Shown: positions 9,644-18,126 of the stretch, one piece after another
Position numbering within the stretch: the first letter of the stretch is position 1
Layout: every line of letters begins with the position of its first letter
NCBI GenBank assembly: GCA_002151545.1
Contig: CP021237.1
Location: 2,046,001 to 2,110,000 of the forward strand
Length of the DNA stretch: 64,000 nucleotides
From: Sphingobacteriaceae bacterium GW460-11-11-14-LB5
Lineage (GTDB): Bacteria; Bacteroidota; Bacteroidia; Sphingobacteriales; Sphingobacteriaceae
Direction: 5' to 3'
Notes under the pieces: generated by a model
The model's input: only the letters and a program-made list of their open reading frames with translations
The model's database searches: none
What the model was told of the DNA's origin: nothing
Program-made: the position numbers and the translations under genes

Positions 9644-10624
9644 TTATATTTTTAACCCTGAAATAACCTTTGATATGGCAATGCCTTCATTTCTTAACAT
9701 TTTTTGAGGCACACCGGGTTCCACAAGAATTCCACCACTATGATGTAAACCAACCACTTCCCATTGCGAATTGAATACTGGTGCGCCTGAAGATCCAGGC
9801 TCTGTGTCAGTTAAATATTGTATAATATTTTCATCAGCATAGGTTACGATATTATTGTAAAGTGCAATTTGTTTATAACGGCCGCCAGGATGCTGAATGA
9901 TGTTGACAAAATCTCCTTTTACACTCATGCCGTTTTTAAGTTTAAGCTTTCCAAATTGGGTATTTGCATCACCATCAATCCCGATCACCGTCCAGTCATC
10001 TTCTTTAGAAGTTTTGAAATAATCATCTGGGTTAAGCTTAAATAATTTGGCCTCCATGGCATTGCCATTTAAGGTTTCCTCATAGTTGAATGCTACATTA
10101 GCCAATCTTGCAGTGTCCTTATCCGCAATTACATGATGATTGGTTACCAAGAGATTATTGTCAATAAGAAATCCTGATCCAAGTTCGCTATGCGTTGTAT
10201 AAGAAATCTCAATCCGCGCAACAGCTTTCGCAGCTATTAGTCCCTGCTCAAGAAATTTGATAGGAAGAAGAGAGCTTGTAGCACCCATAATTTTTTCGAG
10301 AACGTTTTCATCAAGCTTTTTCTTCCATGGTATACTATTGATATCAGGCCCCGTATTATAGTCTTGAAATCGCTCCTCTTTATAAGCCAGCAGGTATGGG
10401 TTTTCTGGAAAACTTTGTAAAACTGTATCAACCAATTGATCTACCTGGTTATTACTGTGTGCATAACGGAGTGCGCTATTCCATATTGCAAGCGATCCAC
10501 CCATAAAATCAATCATACTGTAATCGATTTCTGCCCGGTCTAAAAACGTGATGATATTATTTGGTAGCGGTATTAGCAGTGCAAGTGCATCATTTAGCTG
10601 ATTAAGTTTTTTGTCGCGGTACAT
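9644..10624 (-). CDS. EAD1-like domain fused to trypsin-like serine protease
   Basis: 326 residues from the chosen start. An in-frame ATG at 10657 would add 11 residues, but the chosen ATG (MYRDKKLNQL) aligns with the start of the paralogous EAD1 domain in the next gene. Residues 1-90 form the EAD1-like helical adaptor (LDRAEIDYSMIDFMGGSLAIW). Residues about 135-320 form a trypsin/V8-type protease: SGFLIDNNLLVTNHHVI (His164), DDWTVIGIDGD (Asp210) and DTEPGSSGAPVF (Ser279) make a complete triad, and WEVVGLHHSGG follows. No signal peptide, so it acts in the cytosol. In EAD systems such proteases are thought to process or release partners brought together by EAD-EAD contact. Catalytic competence is visible; targets are not. 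Confidence 0.82.
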   Translation of the reverse strand: MYRDKKLNQLNDALALLIPLPNNIITFLDRAEIDYSMIDFMGGSLAIWNSALRYAHSNNQVDQLVDTVLQSFPENPYLLAYKEERFQDYNTGPDINSIPWKKKLDENVLEKIMGATSSLLPIKFLEQGLIAAKAVARIEISYTTHSELGSGFLIDNNLLVTNHHVIADKDTARLANVAFNYEETLNGNAMEAKLFKLNPDDYFKTSKEDDWTVIGIDGDANTQFGKLKLKNGMSVKGDFVNIIQHPGGRYKQIALYNNIVTYADENIIQYLTDTEPGSSGAPVFNSQWEVVGLHHSGGILVEPGVPQKMLRNEGIAISKVISGLKI

Positions 10625-10712
10625 AGTTATTAAATAATGTTTTGGTTCGCAATCCAATCGTAATTTTTCCCGATCTCAATGGGTAAAATTCATTTCGATT
10701 AAGCCCAATTGG

Positions 10713-11699
10713 TTATATGGCGTATTGTGATAGATTTTTTAATGTAACTGACCTTTCTTCTGGACCTTCAAGCATTTTAATAATTTGTTGTGTATCACTT
10801 TCAACCTGTTGATACAATTTGGTGCCATTTCTAAAAAGTAAATCCGGACTGGTAAGTACGGTTCGCTTAAAGAACAAAAGGGCGTCATTAACAACTTTTA
10901 CATCACCTTTTTGGGTTTCTTCACGCAGCTTATTATAAGCCGTAGATACTTCAGGTATGTTGTACCAGTCATCTCTGTTTTTACTGGAAATAATCTCAAT
11001 AACGATATAGGGGAAATTTTTAATTGCTTTCCCAGCTTTGTCGACTAACTTAAAATCATGCTCATCTATCCTGATATCGCCAATCTTAATATCATCCTTA
11101 TCTGTTCCTATAACAACGAAATAGCCTGTTGAAGGATTTCTATACTGGATGTTAAGCCCTATTTCCAGGGTAGAATCTTTATCACTTCCTGTTAATAGTT
11201 TAACACCTGTTTCTAAGGGTTTGATATAGGGTAAGGCTGCACTCAGAAAGGAAACACCTCCAAGTACTGAAATATCGGTAAGCAAATTGATAAAGGGACC
11301 TGCAAGTTCTGCTTCTTTAATCGAAAATAATCCAACTTCGAGTTTTAATCCATCTCCACGGTAAGGTACAGGGCCAAGTAGTCTTTGATTAAGGTTAATA
11401 ACCCGATCAATGTTAGCTGCATCAAGGCTTTTAAGCATACCAGGCGTGGTAAGTACATTGAAACTTGCTGTTTTTCCAGAAATGTTCGAAAGTTCGACAT
11501 GACTATGAACTGTTGCATAGAACTTCGAAAGCCCCTTTCTTACATTAACAATGCGCATCGACTTAAGGTAAATCTCAATGTAATCATCATTCGGTACAAG
11601 TTCTATTGATTCTATATCACCAGGCGTTTGTTCCTTTGGCATACTGGAGTAGAACCAGTCTTTACTCTGCTTTTCAAAAATATCAGATAACCATCCCAT
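10713..11699 (-). CDS. Unknown protein, first gene of the conflict operon
   Basis: 328 residues from the ATG giving MGWLSDIFEKQSKDWFYSSM. An in-frame ATG at 11780 would add 27 residues that look untranslated, so it was not used. I do not recognise the family. Visible parts: a beta-rich N-terminal half (ESIELVPNDDYIEIYLKSMR, then KFYATVHSHVELSNISGKTA); a hydrophobic stretch at about residues 155-185 (PFINLLTDISVLGGVSFLSA) that could insert in or lie on a membrane; a second beta-rich part (IGLNIQYRNPSTGYFVVIG); and a helical charged C-terminus. No signal peptide and no catalytic motif were seen. It is 88 bases upstream of the protease on the same strand, so it is probably the leading gene of the four-gene unit: a sensor, structural partner or membrane-acting effector. 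This is inference only. Confidence 0.6.
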   Translation of the reverse strand: MGWLSDIFEKQSKDWFYSSMPKEQTPGDIESIELVPNDDYIEIYLKSMRIVNVRKGLSKFYATVHSHVELSNISGKTASFNVLTTPGMLKSLDAANIDRVINLNQRLLGPVPYRGDGLKLEVGLFSIKEAELAGPFINLLTDISVLGGVSFLSAALPYIKPLETGVKLLTGSDKDSTLEIGLNIQYRNPSTGYFVVIGTDKDDIKIGDIRIDEHDFKLVDKAGKAIKNFPYIVIEIISSKNRDDWYNIPEVSTAYNKLREETQKGDVKVVNDALLFFKRTVLTSPDLLFRNGTKLYQQVESDTQQIIKMLEGPEERSVTLKNLSQYAI

Positions 11700-11780
11700 A
11701 AATGTGTTGTTTAGATAATTTATATTAATTACTCTTATATGTGAAAAGTCATAAAGCATCTGGCGTTCCGGGACGAACAA

Positions 11781-12378
11781 CGAACAATAATAAATTATGA
11801 AGCTAGGCTTTTCTTTATAAACCTAATGAGTTATAGGAGCTGAAACAATACTAATTGATGAGTATTTTTCAGTATACATATTTTATGAAAAGCGTGTAAT
11901 AATGAATAGGAGTTAAGGCAAATTGGTGACATTTATGCTTTATCCTATTGATATAAATGACTCAAAGCCATTTGAGAAATAGAATCGCTTTTGCAGAATA
12001 ATACAAAAGAATACTTGAATTATTTATAAAGAATAGAGGTAAGCTACCAATGAATAGGGAAAAGATCGGTTAAAGCTGTTATGGAGTGTTTGGTGGTTAA
12101 CAGATTTTCTGTAATATCTCACTCGATCTGTTAAAAAAGGTAAGGTAGAGATTGGCACTAAATAGGATTAACCATGACCAAATATTAATCAATGTTAATC
12201 CTGCAATGGGGGAATTGCTGCGTCTGATTATCAGTTATTCAATAAAACCTGAATGTACATGTTAAATGAACATTCAGGTTTCAACAAGGTGATGGAGTAG
12301 CAATTAACTTTACAACGGTAATATTTATCGTTTATTAGCACCTATTGAAAATTCTGATCAACAATAGCTGTATATGAA
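11781..12378. other. Gene-free stretch upstream of the conflict operon
   Basis: About 600 bases without a credible reading frame. The left end presumably carries the promoter of the minus-strand conflict operon, but I could not fix -33/-7 boxes. The only clear element is the hairpin at 12245-12281. No integrase, tRNA end or direct repeats that would mark an island border were seen. Confidence 0.5.
12245..12281 (-). terminator. Terminator of the small lipoprotein gene
   Basis: Perfect 12-bp stem AAACCTGAATGT / ACATTCAGGTTT with a 13-base loop. Read on the minus strand it is followed by a T-rich run (TTTTATT) and lies about 100 bases after the stop of the lipoprotein gene. Confidence 0.65.
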
Positions 12379-12789
12379 TTAATAAAGCAATTCGATTTTA
12401 CTTTTAGTTAAATCTATGGTTTTGCCTACGGAGTAATCGACTGCTAACTTTGCAGAGAATGTTTTACCCGCCTGAACATCGGCTACATAACTATTTTCAT
12501 CATAACCAGATCCATCAGTTGCTACAACTGTCAGTTTGAGTTTAACGGGATTAAGTGCATATTTTTCAACCGTATAATCAGTACCCGAAGTGTTCTTGAT
12601 GTCAAAGTCAATTAAGACGGCCGATTGCGAAGTAAGGTTTTCCTGTTTGGTAATTTTAGCAGTGAAATTTGTCAGGGGGAACTTGTCATTTGACGGCGCA
12701 TCATCCTTTTTTTTGCAGGATGCCAATAAAGTAACAACGAATAAGAAGGTAAATGCACTTGTTAACTGGGTTTTGAATAATTTTTTCAT
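12379..12789 (-). CDS. Small hypothetical lipoprotein
   Basis: 136 residues. A lipoprotein signal peptide ends VTLLASC with Cys25, followed by KKKDDAPS, the usual Bacteroidota lipobox followed by charged residues. The mature part (about 110 residues) is beta-rich with a short-strand pattern (VLIDFDIKNTSGTDYTVEKY and SAKLAVDYSVGKTIDLTKSK). That resembles a single immunoglobulin-like or FxLYD-type sandwich. No enzyme motif. It stands alone between the conflict operon and the divergent two-component genes. Function unknown; it probably faces the periplasm or surface. Confidence 0.6.
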   Translation of the reverse strand: MKKLFKTQLTSAFTFLFVVTLLASCKKKDDAPSNDKFPLTNFTAKITKQENLTSQSAVLIDFDIKNTSGTDYTVEKYALNPVKLKLTVVATDGSGYDENSYVADVQAGKTFSAKLAVDYSVGKTIDLTKSKIELLY

Positions 12790-12969
12790 TGCGTAAATAA
12801 TTTTTTATAGGTGAAATATTAATTACTCAAAGCTACAGGCACAAAATCGTAGCAGCAATGACTGGAAAAAGTCAATTTTTAACTAGCTGTTTTCAGCTAT
12901 TTTTTAGATTTATTTTTATATGTAAGATTTTATCTTAAATATTGCGGCAAACCGGTTTGGTCATTCGCT

Positions 12970-15012
12970 ATGAAAATAAAAATAGGCATCGTTTGCTTTT
13001 TGTTCGCTTTTAAGCTTTACGCACAAAGTCCTGCAAATAAGTTAAATTATGCAGATAGTATTACGCAGGTATTAAAAAAGCAGTTGCCCCCCAGCAGCAA
13101 GCGCTTCTCTGATAGTTTAGTGAACCTTACCAAACGCACCAAATCTGATAGCTTGAGGGCCCGTGTGTTTTTTAAACTGAGCTTCTATTGGCGCGATCTA
13201 AATCGTACTGTATCTGAGAAATATTTAACTGCCGGCTATAAGTATGGTGCTAAATTTCCCTACGTAAAAGCCGTTTATTACCATTACCTCGGGGCTTTTT
13301 ATTATCCGGTTGACGCAGCAAAAAGTGAACTTAATTATATTGAAGCAGATAAACAGTTATCAAAATTTAATACAGAAGAGGCTTATTTTTTAAGGGCAAA
13401 AGGCTGGGGGAATTATGCCAATTTGCAGCAACAAAAAGGTGATGAACTGCTTATGGCAGAAATCCTGTTAAATAAATGCATCCCTTTAATAAAAAAAGCA
13501 GGAGTAAATGAGTTTCTGGCTAAGTATTATGAAGATCTGGCAACCGTATTTATGGATCAAAAGCAGTATGATAAGGCAGAAAAATATTTTCTCCTGGCTA
13601 TTGCTACTTTCGAAAAAATAGAGTTATGGGATGTGGTTCATTTATACGATGCTTACATTGGTACGACAGAAAACTATTTGTTTAACAACAAAATAACGGA
13701 AGCCAAAAGAACTTTAGAAAAAGCTAAAAATCTGATGTCGAAATGTAACGACACTTTAAGCCATACGGAATATTATTTAGCAGAATGCATATTTTATAGA
13801 AAAACCAAAGCTTATGATCAGTCACTTCTAAGTGCAAATACCGGGCTTAAAATGGCAGTTAAAATAAACGACGATTACCAGGTAGAAGTGCTGAATATAC
13901 AAAAATACAAAACGCTCATTGCGCAGGGCCATTACCAAAAAGCGGCTGTTCTCATCGAAGATATCGTTCGGAAAAACAGTTCAAAATCGCCAACAAATAT
14001 CTTAGCCTGCTTTTTTGACCTGTCGGAAGTATATGATAAAATGGGAAATCCTAATACCGCCTATTTCTGGCTCAAAAAATATAGTGTTTTAAATGATAGC
14101 TTAAATAAGCAAGAGGTTTTGAGAAAAATTAATGCTTTAGAAATAAAGTTTAAAACAGCGGAAAATGAAAAGACAATTATGAACCTCAACGCTGAAAATG
14201 AGAAAACAAAACTCATTACAAAAAACAGCAGGTTAGTAAACTGGCTTTTAGTTTTAACCTGTGTGTTTTTATCCATTCTGGCAATTGTGGGTTGGTTCTT
14301 CTTTCGCAACAGTAAAAAACTGGCTTTGCAAAAAGATTTAAATCATCAGCAAGATCTTAAAGATATTTATAGTCAGCAACACATTCAATTGGTAGAGGTC
14401 ATGTTAAATGCAAAAGAAGATGAACAAAACAGAGTAGCTAGAGATTTGCATGATGGCGTTGGTGGTATGCTGGCGGTTTCAAAAATGAACCTCGCACACT
14501 ACATTAATGAAAGTAAAAATAACGATTCAGACCTCTACAATGTGACGGTTCACCTGGAAAACACAATGAAAGAACTCAGGCGTGTAGCGCATAACATGAT
14601 GCCCGAAATGCTGATCAGACTGGGCCTGGAGGCTTCGCTAAGGGATCTGTGCGAATCAATAGCTTCGGATCGTTTAAAGGTTGATTTTCAATGCCTGGGC
14701 ATTAGCGATCACCTAAAATCACGCGAGCAAATCAATATCTACCGCATTGTGCAGGAAGCCATGGCCAATGTGGCAAAACATTCCCATGCTAAAAACCTGT
14801 TGCTGCAATGTTCTCAAAATAAAAACATATTTTTCATTACCATTGAAGATGATGGGAAAGGTTTTGATACCCGTCATATCGACACTGCTGATGGGATAGG
14901 GGTTCGGAATATAAAAAGCCGGGTTGAGTACCTAAAAGGAAAAATTGAAATTTTATCGCAGGAAAATAAAACCGGCACATCCATTAATATAGAATTGTAT
15001 GTTACAGCCTAA
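12970..15012 (+). CDS. TPR sensor histidine kinase (HisKA_3 type)
   Basis: 680 residues. Signal peptide ends near residue 19 (FKLYAQ). A periplasmic region of tetratricopeptide-like repeats follows (about 30-390, e.g. DQKQYDKAEKYFLLAI), then a coiled coil (KTAENEKTIMNLNAENEK). One membrane helix is at about 417-440 (LVNWLLVLTCVFLSILAIVG). The cytoplasmic kinase is of the NarL/DesK class. Its H-box is ARDLHDGVGGML with phospho-acceptor His494. The ATP domain has EAMANVAKHSHA (N-box), DDGKGFD and GIGVRNIKSRVEYL. It autophosphorylates and passes the phosphate to the response regulator that overlaps its 3' end. The signal is not evident; TPR domains suggest protein or peptide contact. Confidence 0.92.
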   Translation: MKIKIGIVCFLFAFKLYAQSPANKLNYADSITQVLKKQLPPSSKRFSDSLVNLTKRTKSDSLRARVFFKLSFYWRDLNRTVSEKYLTAGYKYGAKFPYVKAVYYHYLGAFYYPVDAAKSELNYIEADKQLSKFNTEEAYFLRAKGWGNYANLQQQKGDELLMAEILLNKCIPLIKKAGVNEFLAKYYEDLATVFMDQKQYDKAEKYFLLAIATFEKIELWDVVHLYDAYIGTTENYLFNNKITEAKRTLEKAKNLMSKCNDTLSHTEYYLAECIFYRKTKAYDQSLLSANTGLKMAVKINDDYQVEVLNIQKYKTLIAQGHYQKAAVLIEDIVRKNSSKSPTNILACFFDLSEVYDKMGNPNTAYFWLKKYSVLNDSLNKQEVLRKINALEIKFKTAENEKTIMNLNAENEKTKLITKNSRLVNWLLVLTCVFLSILAIVGWFFFRNSKKLALQKDLNHQQDLKDIYSQQHIQLVEVMLNAKEDEQNRVARDLHDGVGGMLAVSKMNLAHYINESKNNDSDLYNVTVHLENTMKELRRVAHNMMPEMLIRLGLEASLRDLCESIASDRLKVDFQCLGISDHLKSREQINIYRIVQEAMANVAKHSHAKNLLLQCSQNKNIFFITIEDDGKGFDTRHIDTADGIGVRNIKSRVEYLKGKIEILSQENKTGTSINIELYVTA

Positions 15013-15634
15013 AACCACCATAGCCATAGTAGACGATCACCCGATCATAATAGAAGGGTTGGTTAAGTTGTTGCATAAAACATCCTCTTTTGAAATTGTT
15101 GGTGGTTTTACCAGTGGACAAGCGTTTATTGATGCTTTAAAAATAACGCCCATAAAAATTGTTTTATTGGATATTATACTGCCTGATATTAGCGGGATAG
15201 AGATATGCAAGGAAATCAAAGCCATTTCTCCCGGTACTGTGGTTTTGGCTTTTAGCAATCATCAGGAAAGGAGTGCCATTATGAAAATGTTAGCCAATGG
15301 TGCCAATGGATACATCCTTAAAGATGCACCTATTGATGAAATTGTGAATTGTATTAACATGGCTTTAAACGGGCATATTGCTTTTAGCAAAGCGATAAGT
15401 GAAATTATTTCGCGACCACCTTTAGACGGGCATCAGGGTATCGCCAACCTGACTGTACGTGAAAAAGAAATTCTAAAGCTGATTGCCACAGGTTTAAATA
15501 CAAATGGCATAGCAGAACGATTGTTTTTAAGCAAGTTCACCGTAGAAAACCATAGGAAAAATCTATTGCAAAAAATGAAAGCCAAAAATGTAGCCGATTT
15601 AATGCGGATAGCCACCCAGGGCGGTTTACTTTAA
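14999..15634 (+). CDS. NarL/LuxR-type response regulator
   Basis: 211 residues. Receiver domain at 1-125 has the acidic pair D12/D13 (IVDDHP), phospho-acceptor Asp58 (IVLLDIILPDISG) and the conserved Lys in YILKDAP. The C-terminal LuxR-type HTH runs from about 148 to 208 (LTVREKEILKLIATGLNT, then KFTVENHRKNLLQKM). Its ATG lies inside the end of the kinase gene (14-base overlap), so the two are translationally coupled and form a cognate pair. It should act as a dimeric DNA-binding regulator. Targets are not visible; no related LuxR-family site was identified in the window. Confidence 0.92.
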   Translation: MLQPKTTIAIVDDHPIIIEGLVKLLHKTSSFEIVGGFTSGQAFIDALKITPIKIVLLDIILPDISGIEICKEIKAISPGTVVLAFSNHQERSAIMKMLANGANGYILKDAPIDEIVNCINMALNGHIAFSKAISEIISRPPLDGHQGIANLTVREKEILKLIATGLNTNGIAERLFLSKFTVENHRKNLLQKMKAKNVADLMRIATQGGLL

Positions 15635-15688
15635 TTATCCCGCTAATATATTTACCTTTTTTACTTAATCCTTCAGCATTTATCTGTA

Positions 15689-16138
15689 ATGATTAAATAC
15701 CGCCCGGCCACTGCTGCAGACTTTGAACTCACTTTACAGCTGAAGGCTCATTCCATAAAGCCTTATATCTCTGAAATTTGGGGCTGGGATGATGCTGTGC
15801 AGCTTGAATACCATAAGCATGATTTTGTGGCGGAGCACATGCAAATTATACTGGATCGGCACGATCAGGAAATAGGATTGATCGATAAGGTAGAGACCAG
15901 AAAATTAATTTTTATTAAAAGCATATTGATTGATCATTCAGTTCAGCGAAGTGGTATTGGAACTAAGGTGATGAACGATATTATACAACACGCGCTTTTA
16001 GCTGATAAACCTATCGAACTTCAGGTTTTTAAAATTAATATTATCGCAAAGAAGTTTTATCAAAAACTGGGCTTTATAATTAAAGGGCATACAGCGCTAC
16101 ATTATCAAATGATTTATAAAAACGGAGAAATTGTATAA
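15689..16138 (+). CDS. GNAT family N-acetyltransferase
   Basis: 149 residues, cytosolic. The GNAT fold is recognisable from IKYRPATAADFELTLQLKAH at the start, then the acetyl-CoA binding strand-loop IKSILIDHSVQRSGIGTKVM (variant of the Q/RxxGxG/A motif, here QRSGIG), and VFKINIIAKKFYQKLGFIIK near the end. It transfers an acetyl group from acetyl-CoA to an amine of unknown identity. It follows the response regulator by 54 bases and could be cotranscribed, though no functional link is apparent. Confidence 0.85.
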   Translation: MIKYRPATAADFELTLQLKAHSIKPYISEIWGWDDAVQLEYHKHDFVAEHMQIILDRHDQEIGLIDKVETRKLIFIKSILIDHSVQRSGIGTKVMNDIIQHALLADKPIELQVFKINIIAKKFYQKLGFIIKGHTALHYQMIYKNGEIV

Positions 16139-16181
16139 TGTTGCAATATCTGATGATTTATAAGGATAGATTTAAAACAAA

Positions 16182-16207
16182 AAAGCCTTACATCTCTGTA
16201 AGGCTTT
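16182..16207 (-). terminator. Terminator of tRNA-Lys
   Basis: Perfect 11-bp stem AAAGCCTTACA / TGTAAGGCTTT with a 4-base loop, immediately after the tRNA 3' end when read on the minus strand. It is followed by a T-rich run (TTTGTTTTAAA). It also lies shortly after the GNAT gene on the other strand. Confidence 0.75.
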
Positions 16208-16210
16208 CTG

Positions 16211-16283
16211 TGATCCCGCTGGGATTCGAACCCAGGACCACTACATTAAAAGTGTAATGCTCTACCAGCTGAGCTACGGAATC
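16211..16283 (-). tRNA. tRNA-Lys (anticodon TTT)
   Basis: 73-nt cloverleaf on the minus strand: acceptor stem GATTCCG / CGGGATC (one T-G pair), D arm GCTC..GAGC, anticodon loop CTTTTAA on a 5-bp stem TTACA/TGTAG, and T arm CTGGG-TTCGAAT-CCCAG. The discriminator base is A and CCA is not encoded. The anticodon TTT reads lysine codons AAA/AAG. Confidence 0.95.
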
Positions 16284-16463
16284 ATTTCCTTTTGTTTAAG
16301 GAGGTGCAAATATAGGGATTTATCTTTTTCTTGCAAACATTTTTTGAAAATGTTTTTGATGTTTTTTCCGTTGTTTAAAACGGGTTGTTCTAACTGCTTG
16401 ATTTTAAATTTTCTATGCTTAAAAATAAGCTTAAAATTTATTTTAACCCATCAGCAATCATCA

Positions 16464-17162
16464 CTATTTACTTGCTTTAGGAATAAAATTAAGGAAAGAC
16501 TGGAACTGTGCTTTGTGTTTATTCCTATCCAGTTTAAAATAAAAAGCTCCTCGGCGTGAACTTGATTTATCCTTATCCGTCTGTTTAATCAATAATCCAC
16601 TGGCAGTAATCTTGCGGATAAAGTTCCGGTTATCTATTGGCGAATCGTAAACCTGCTCATATAAAGCCTGTAATTGCGGTATCGTAAATCGTTTTGGTAA
16701 AAGCTCAAATAAAATAGGATGGAGGGCGGCCTGATAACGGATTTTATCCATTGCAGCCTTAACCATCATATCGTGGTCAAAAATTAATTCCGGAACTTCT
16801 TTTAACTTAAACCATTCGGCATGGTACTGATCATTGATCTGTTTACTGTATTTATTAATATCGATCAGTGCGAAATAGACTACCGAAACCGTACGTTCGA
16901 TCGGATCCCGATCCGGACTACCATAAGCATGAAGTTGTTCCAGGTAAACGTCATGTAATCCCGTTAACTCTAATAAAATCCTTTTGGCAGCGCCATCAAG
17001 ATCTTCTCGCTCACCAATAAAACCACCCATTAAACTCCATTGATCTTTTACAGGCTCTATTGCCCTTTTTATCACCAGAAGTTTTAGCTGATCGCCGTCA
17101 TAACCAAAAATAATGCAGTCGACTGCAACAAGAACAGGTTTTTGATTTAAATATTTTCCCAT
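16464..17162 (-). CDS. Nudix-domain transcriptional regulator (NrtR/AraR-like)
   Basis: 232 residues. N-terminal Nudix fold (about 8-140) has a degenerate Nudix box at 47-69 (GFIGEREDLDGAAKRILLEL). The box lacks the full REUxEExGU set (RILLELTGL here), so hydrolysis is probably lost. The C-terminal winged helix (about 150-215) reads RFTIPQLQALYEQVYDSPID and then NRNFIRKITASGLL, as in NrtR-family regulators. In Bacteroides a member of this family (AraR) senses a pentose and represses its catabolic genes, so this protein may bind a sugar derivative. It starts 1 base after the HAD phosphatase gene and is cotranscribed with it. Its operator was not identified. Confidence 0.82.
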   Translation of the reverse strand: MGKYLNQKPVLVAVDCIIFGYDGDQLKLLVIKRAIEPVKDQWSLMGGFIGEREDLDGAAKRILLELTGLHDVYLEQLHAYGSPDRDPIERTVSVVYFALIDINKYSKQINDQYHAEWFKLKEVPELIFDHDMMVKAAMDKIRYQAALHPILFELLPKRFTIPQLQALYEQVYDSPIDNRNFIRKITASGLLIKQTDKDKSSSRRGAFYFKLDRNKHKAQFQSFLNFIPKASK

Positions 17163-17163
17163 G

Positions 17164-17835
17164 TTAAAATAGCCTATTTAATTTAGCATCGTTATAATCT
17201 GTAATATAACCTAAGATATTCGGATAACCTTCAAATTCTTCGATTGTATGTGTGGTGTTTAATACCATGCAGGGCATGCCTGCATTTAATGCCGATTCTA
17301 CACCTTTGGGTGCATCTTCGAAAACCAGACAATTGGCTGGTGCAATATTTAATGCTGCCGCGGCCTTTAAAAAAGTTTCAGGATCTGGTTTGCTTGTTTT
17401 TACATCATCTGCACTCACTATGGCATCCAGATAATGACGGATATTTAAGCCATCGATTACAAAATCTATATTAAAAGGTATTGCAGCAGATCCGATCGCC
17501 ATGGGAATGTGAGCTTGTTTTGTGCGCTCCAAAAAGACATCCAGTCCTTCAATCAGCGCCAAATGCGGCAGGTAACCTTCCTGATAACGCTTTTCTTTAT
17601 CAATAGAAAGGCGTTCTATTTCTTCGGCGTTAAATTTATCTTTTCCGAAAACGCGTTCTAAAACTTCGTGGTTTTTACCATACATTTCTTTTTTTACGCT
17701 TTCGTAATCAAGTTTAGCACCTAAATCTTCCGTCATGATGCTATACCAGGCTAACGTATGGTATTCCATATCATTAATCATCGTACCGTTCAAATCAAAA
17801 AGAAAAGCCTTTGGCTTGAAATTTAAGTTATGCAT
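17164..17835 (-). CDS. HAD phosphatase, beta-phosphoglucomutase-like
   Basis: 223 residues, cytosolic HAD superfamily (subfamily I cap). Motif I is FLFDLNGTMIND with nucleophile Asp14; the usual second Asp is Asn16. Motif II is the Ser of MAIGSAA, motif III the Lys of VKTSKPDPETF, and motif IV VFEDAPKGVESALNAG. The overall layout is that of beta-phosphoglucomutase or sugar-phosphate phosphatases. With Asn at the general acid/base position, mutase activity is less likely and phosphatase rate may be altered. It lies directly upstream of the Nudix regulator, so both probably handle one sugar phosphate. Substrate unknown. Confidence 0.85.
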   Translation of the reverse strand: MHNLNFKPKAFLFDLNGTMINDMEYHTLAWYSIMTEDLGAKLDYESVKKEMYGKNHEVLERVFGKDKFNAEEIERLSIDKEKRYQEGYLPHLALIEGLDVFLERTKQAHIPMAIGSAAIPFNIDFVIDGLNIRHYLDAIVSADDVKTSKPDPETFLKAAAALNIAPANCLVFEDAPKGVESALNAGMPCMVLNTTHTIEEFEGYPNILGYITDYNDAKLNRLF

Positions 17836-18126
17836 ATGGCTGCTAAATTATGTGATTTTTTTTACTGTTGGGAATCCTCGCCGATATTATGAAAAATAAT
17901 AAGTATAATCGTTACTTTAACGTTAATAATTTTTTCCTACATTAGCCTTAACCAAAAATAAATCAATATGAAGCCCTGTCTGCTTTTTGTATGCAATTGG
18001 AGATCCGTTTTCACCAATTTTAATCCATGAAACCGAGCTTGTGGGTTCTTGAACTCATAAAGGGAATAAAACACCAGTGAAAAATCATGACAGCTTCATC
18101 ACACACGAAAACAAAATTTTAAACAG

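Noticed and set aside
11700..11780. N-terminal extension of the unknown conflict-operon protein
   Set aside because: The 27 added residues look like translated leader; the ATG at 11699 gives a compact, plausible start.
12970..15634. Kinase/regulator pair as the PUL master regulator
   Set aside because: It is of the NarL/LuxR class with TPR sensor, not a hybrid two-component PUL regulator, and lies 8 kb away from the PUL in a different gene group.
16211..16283. tRNA-Lys as attachment site of an island carrying the conflict cassette
   Set aside because: No integrase, no repeated tRNA 3' end, and ordinary genes lie between the tRNA and the cassette.
17968..18030. 20-codon frame MKPCLLFVCN... 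upstream of the epimerase gene
   Set aside because: Too short and lone; no conserved spacing or attenuator structure to support a leader peptide.
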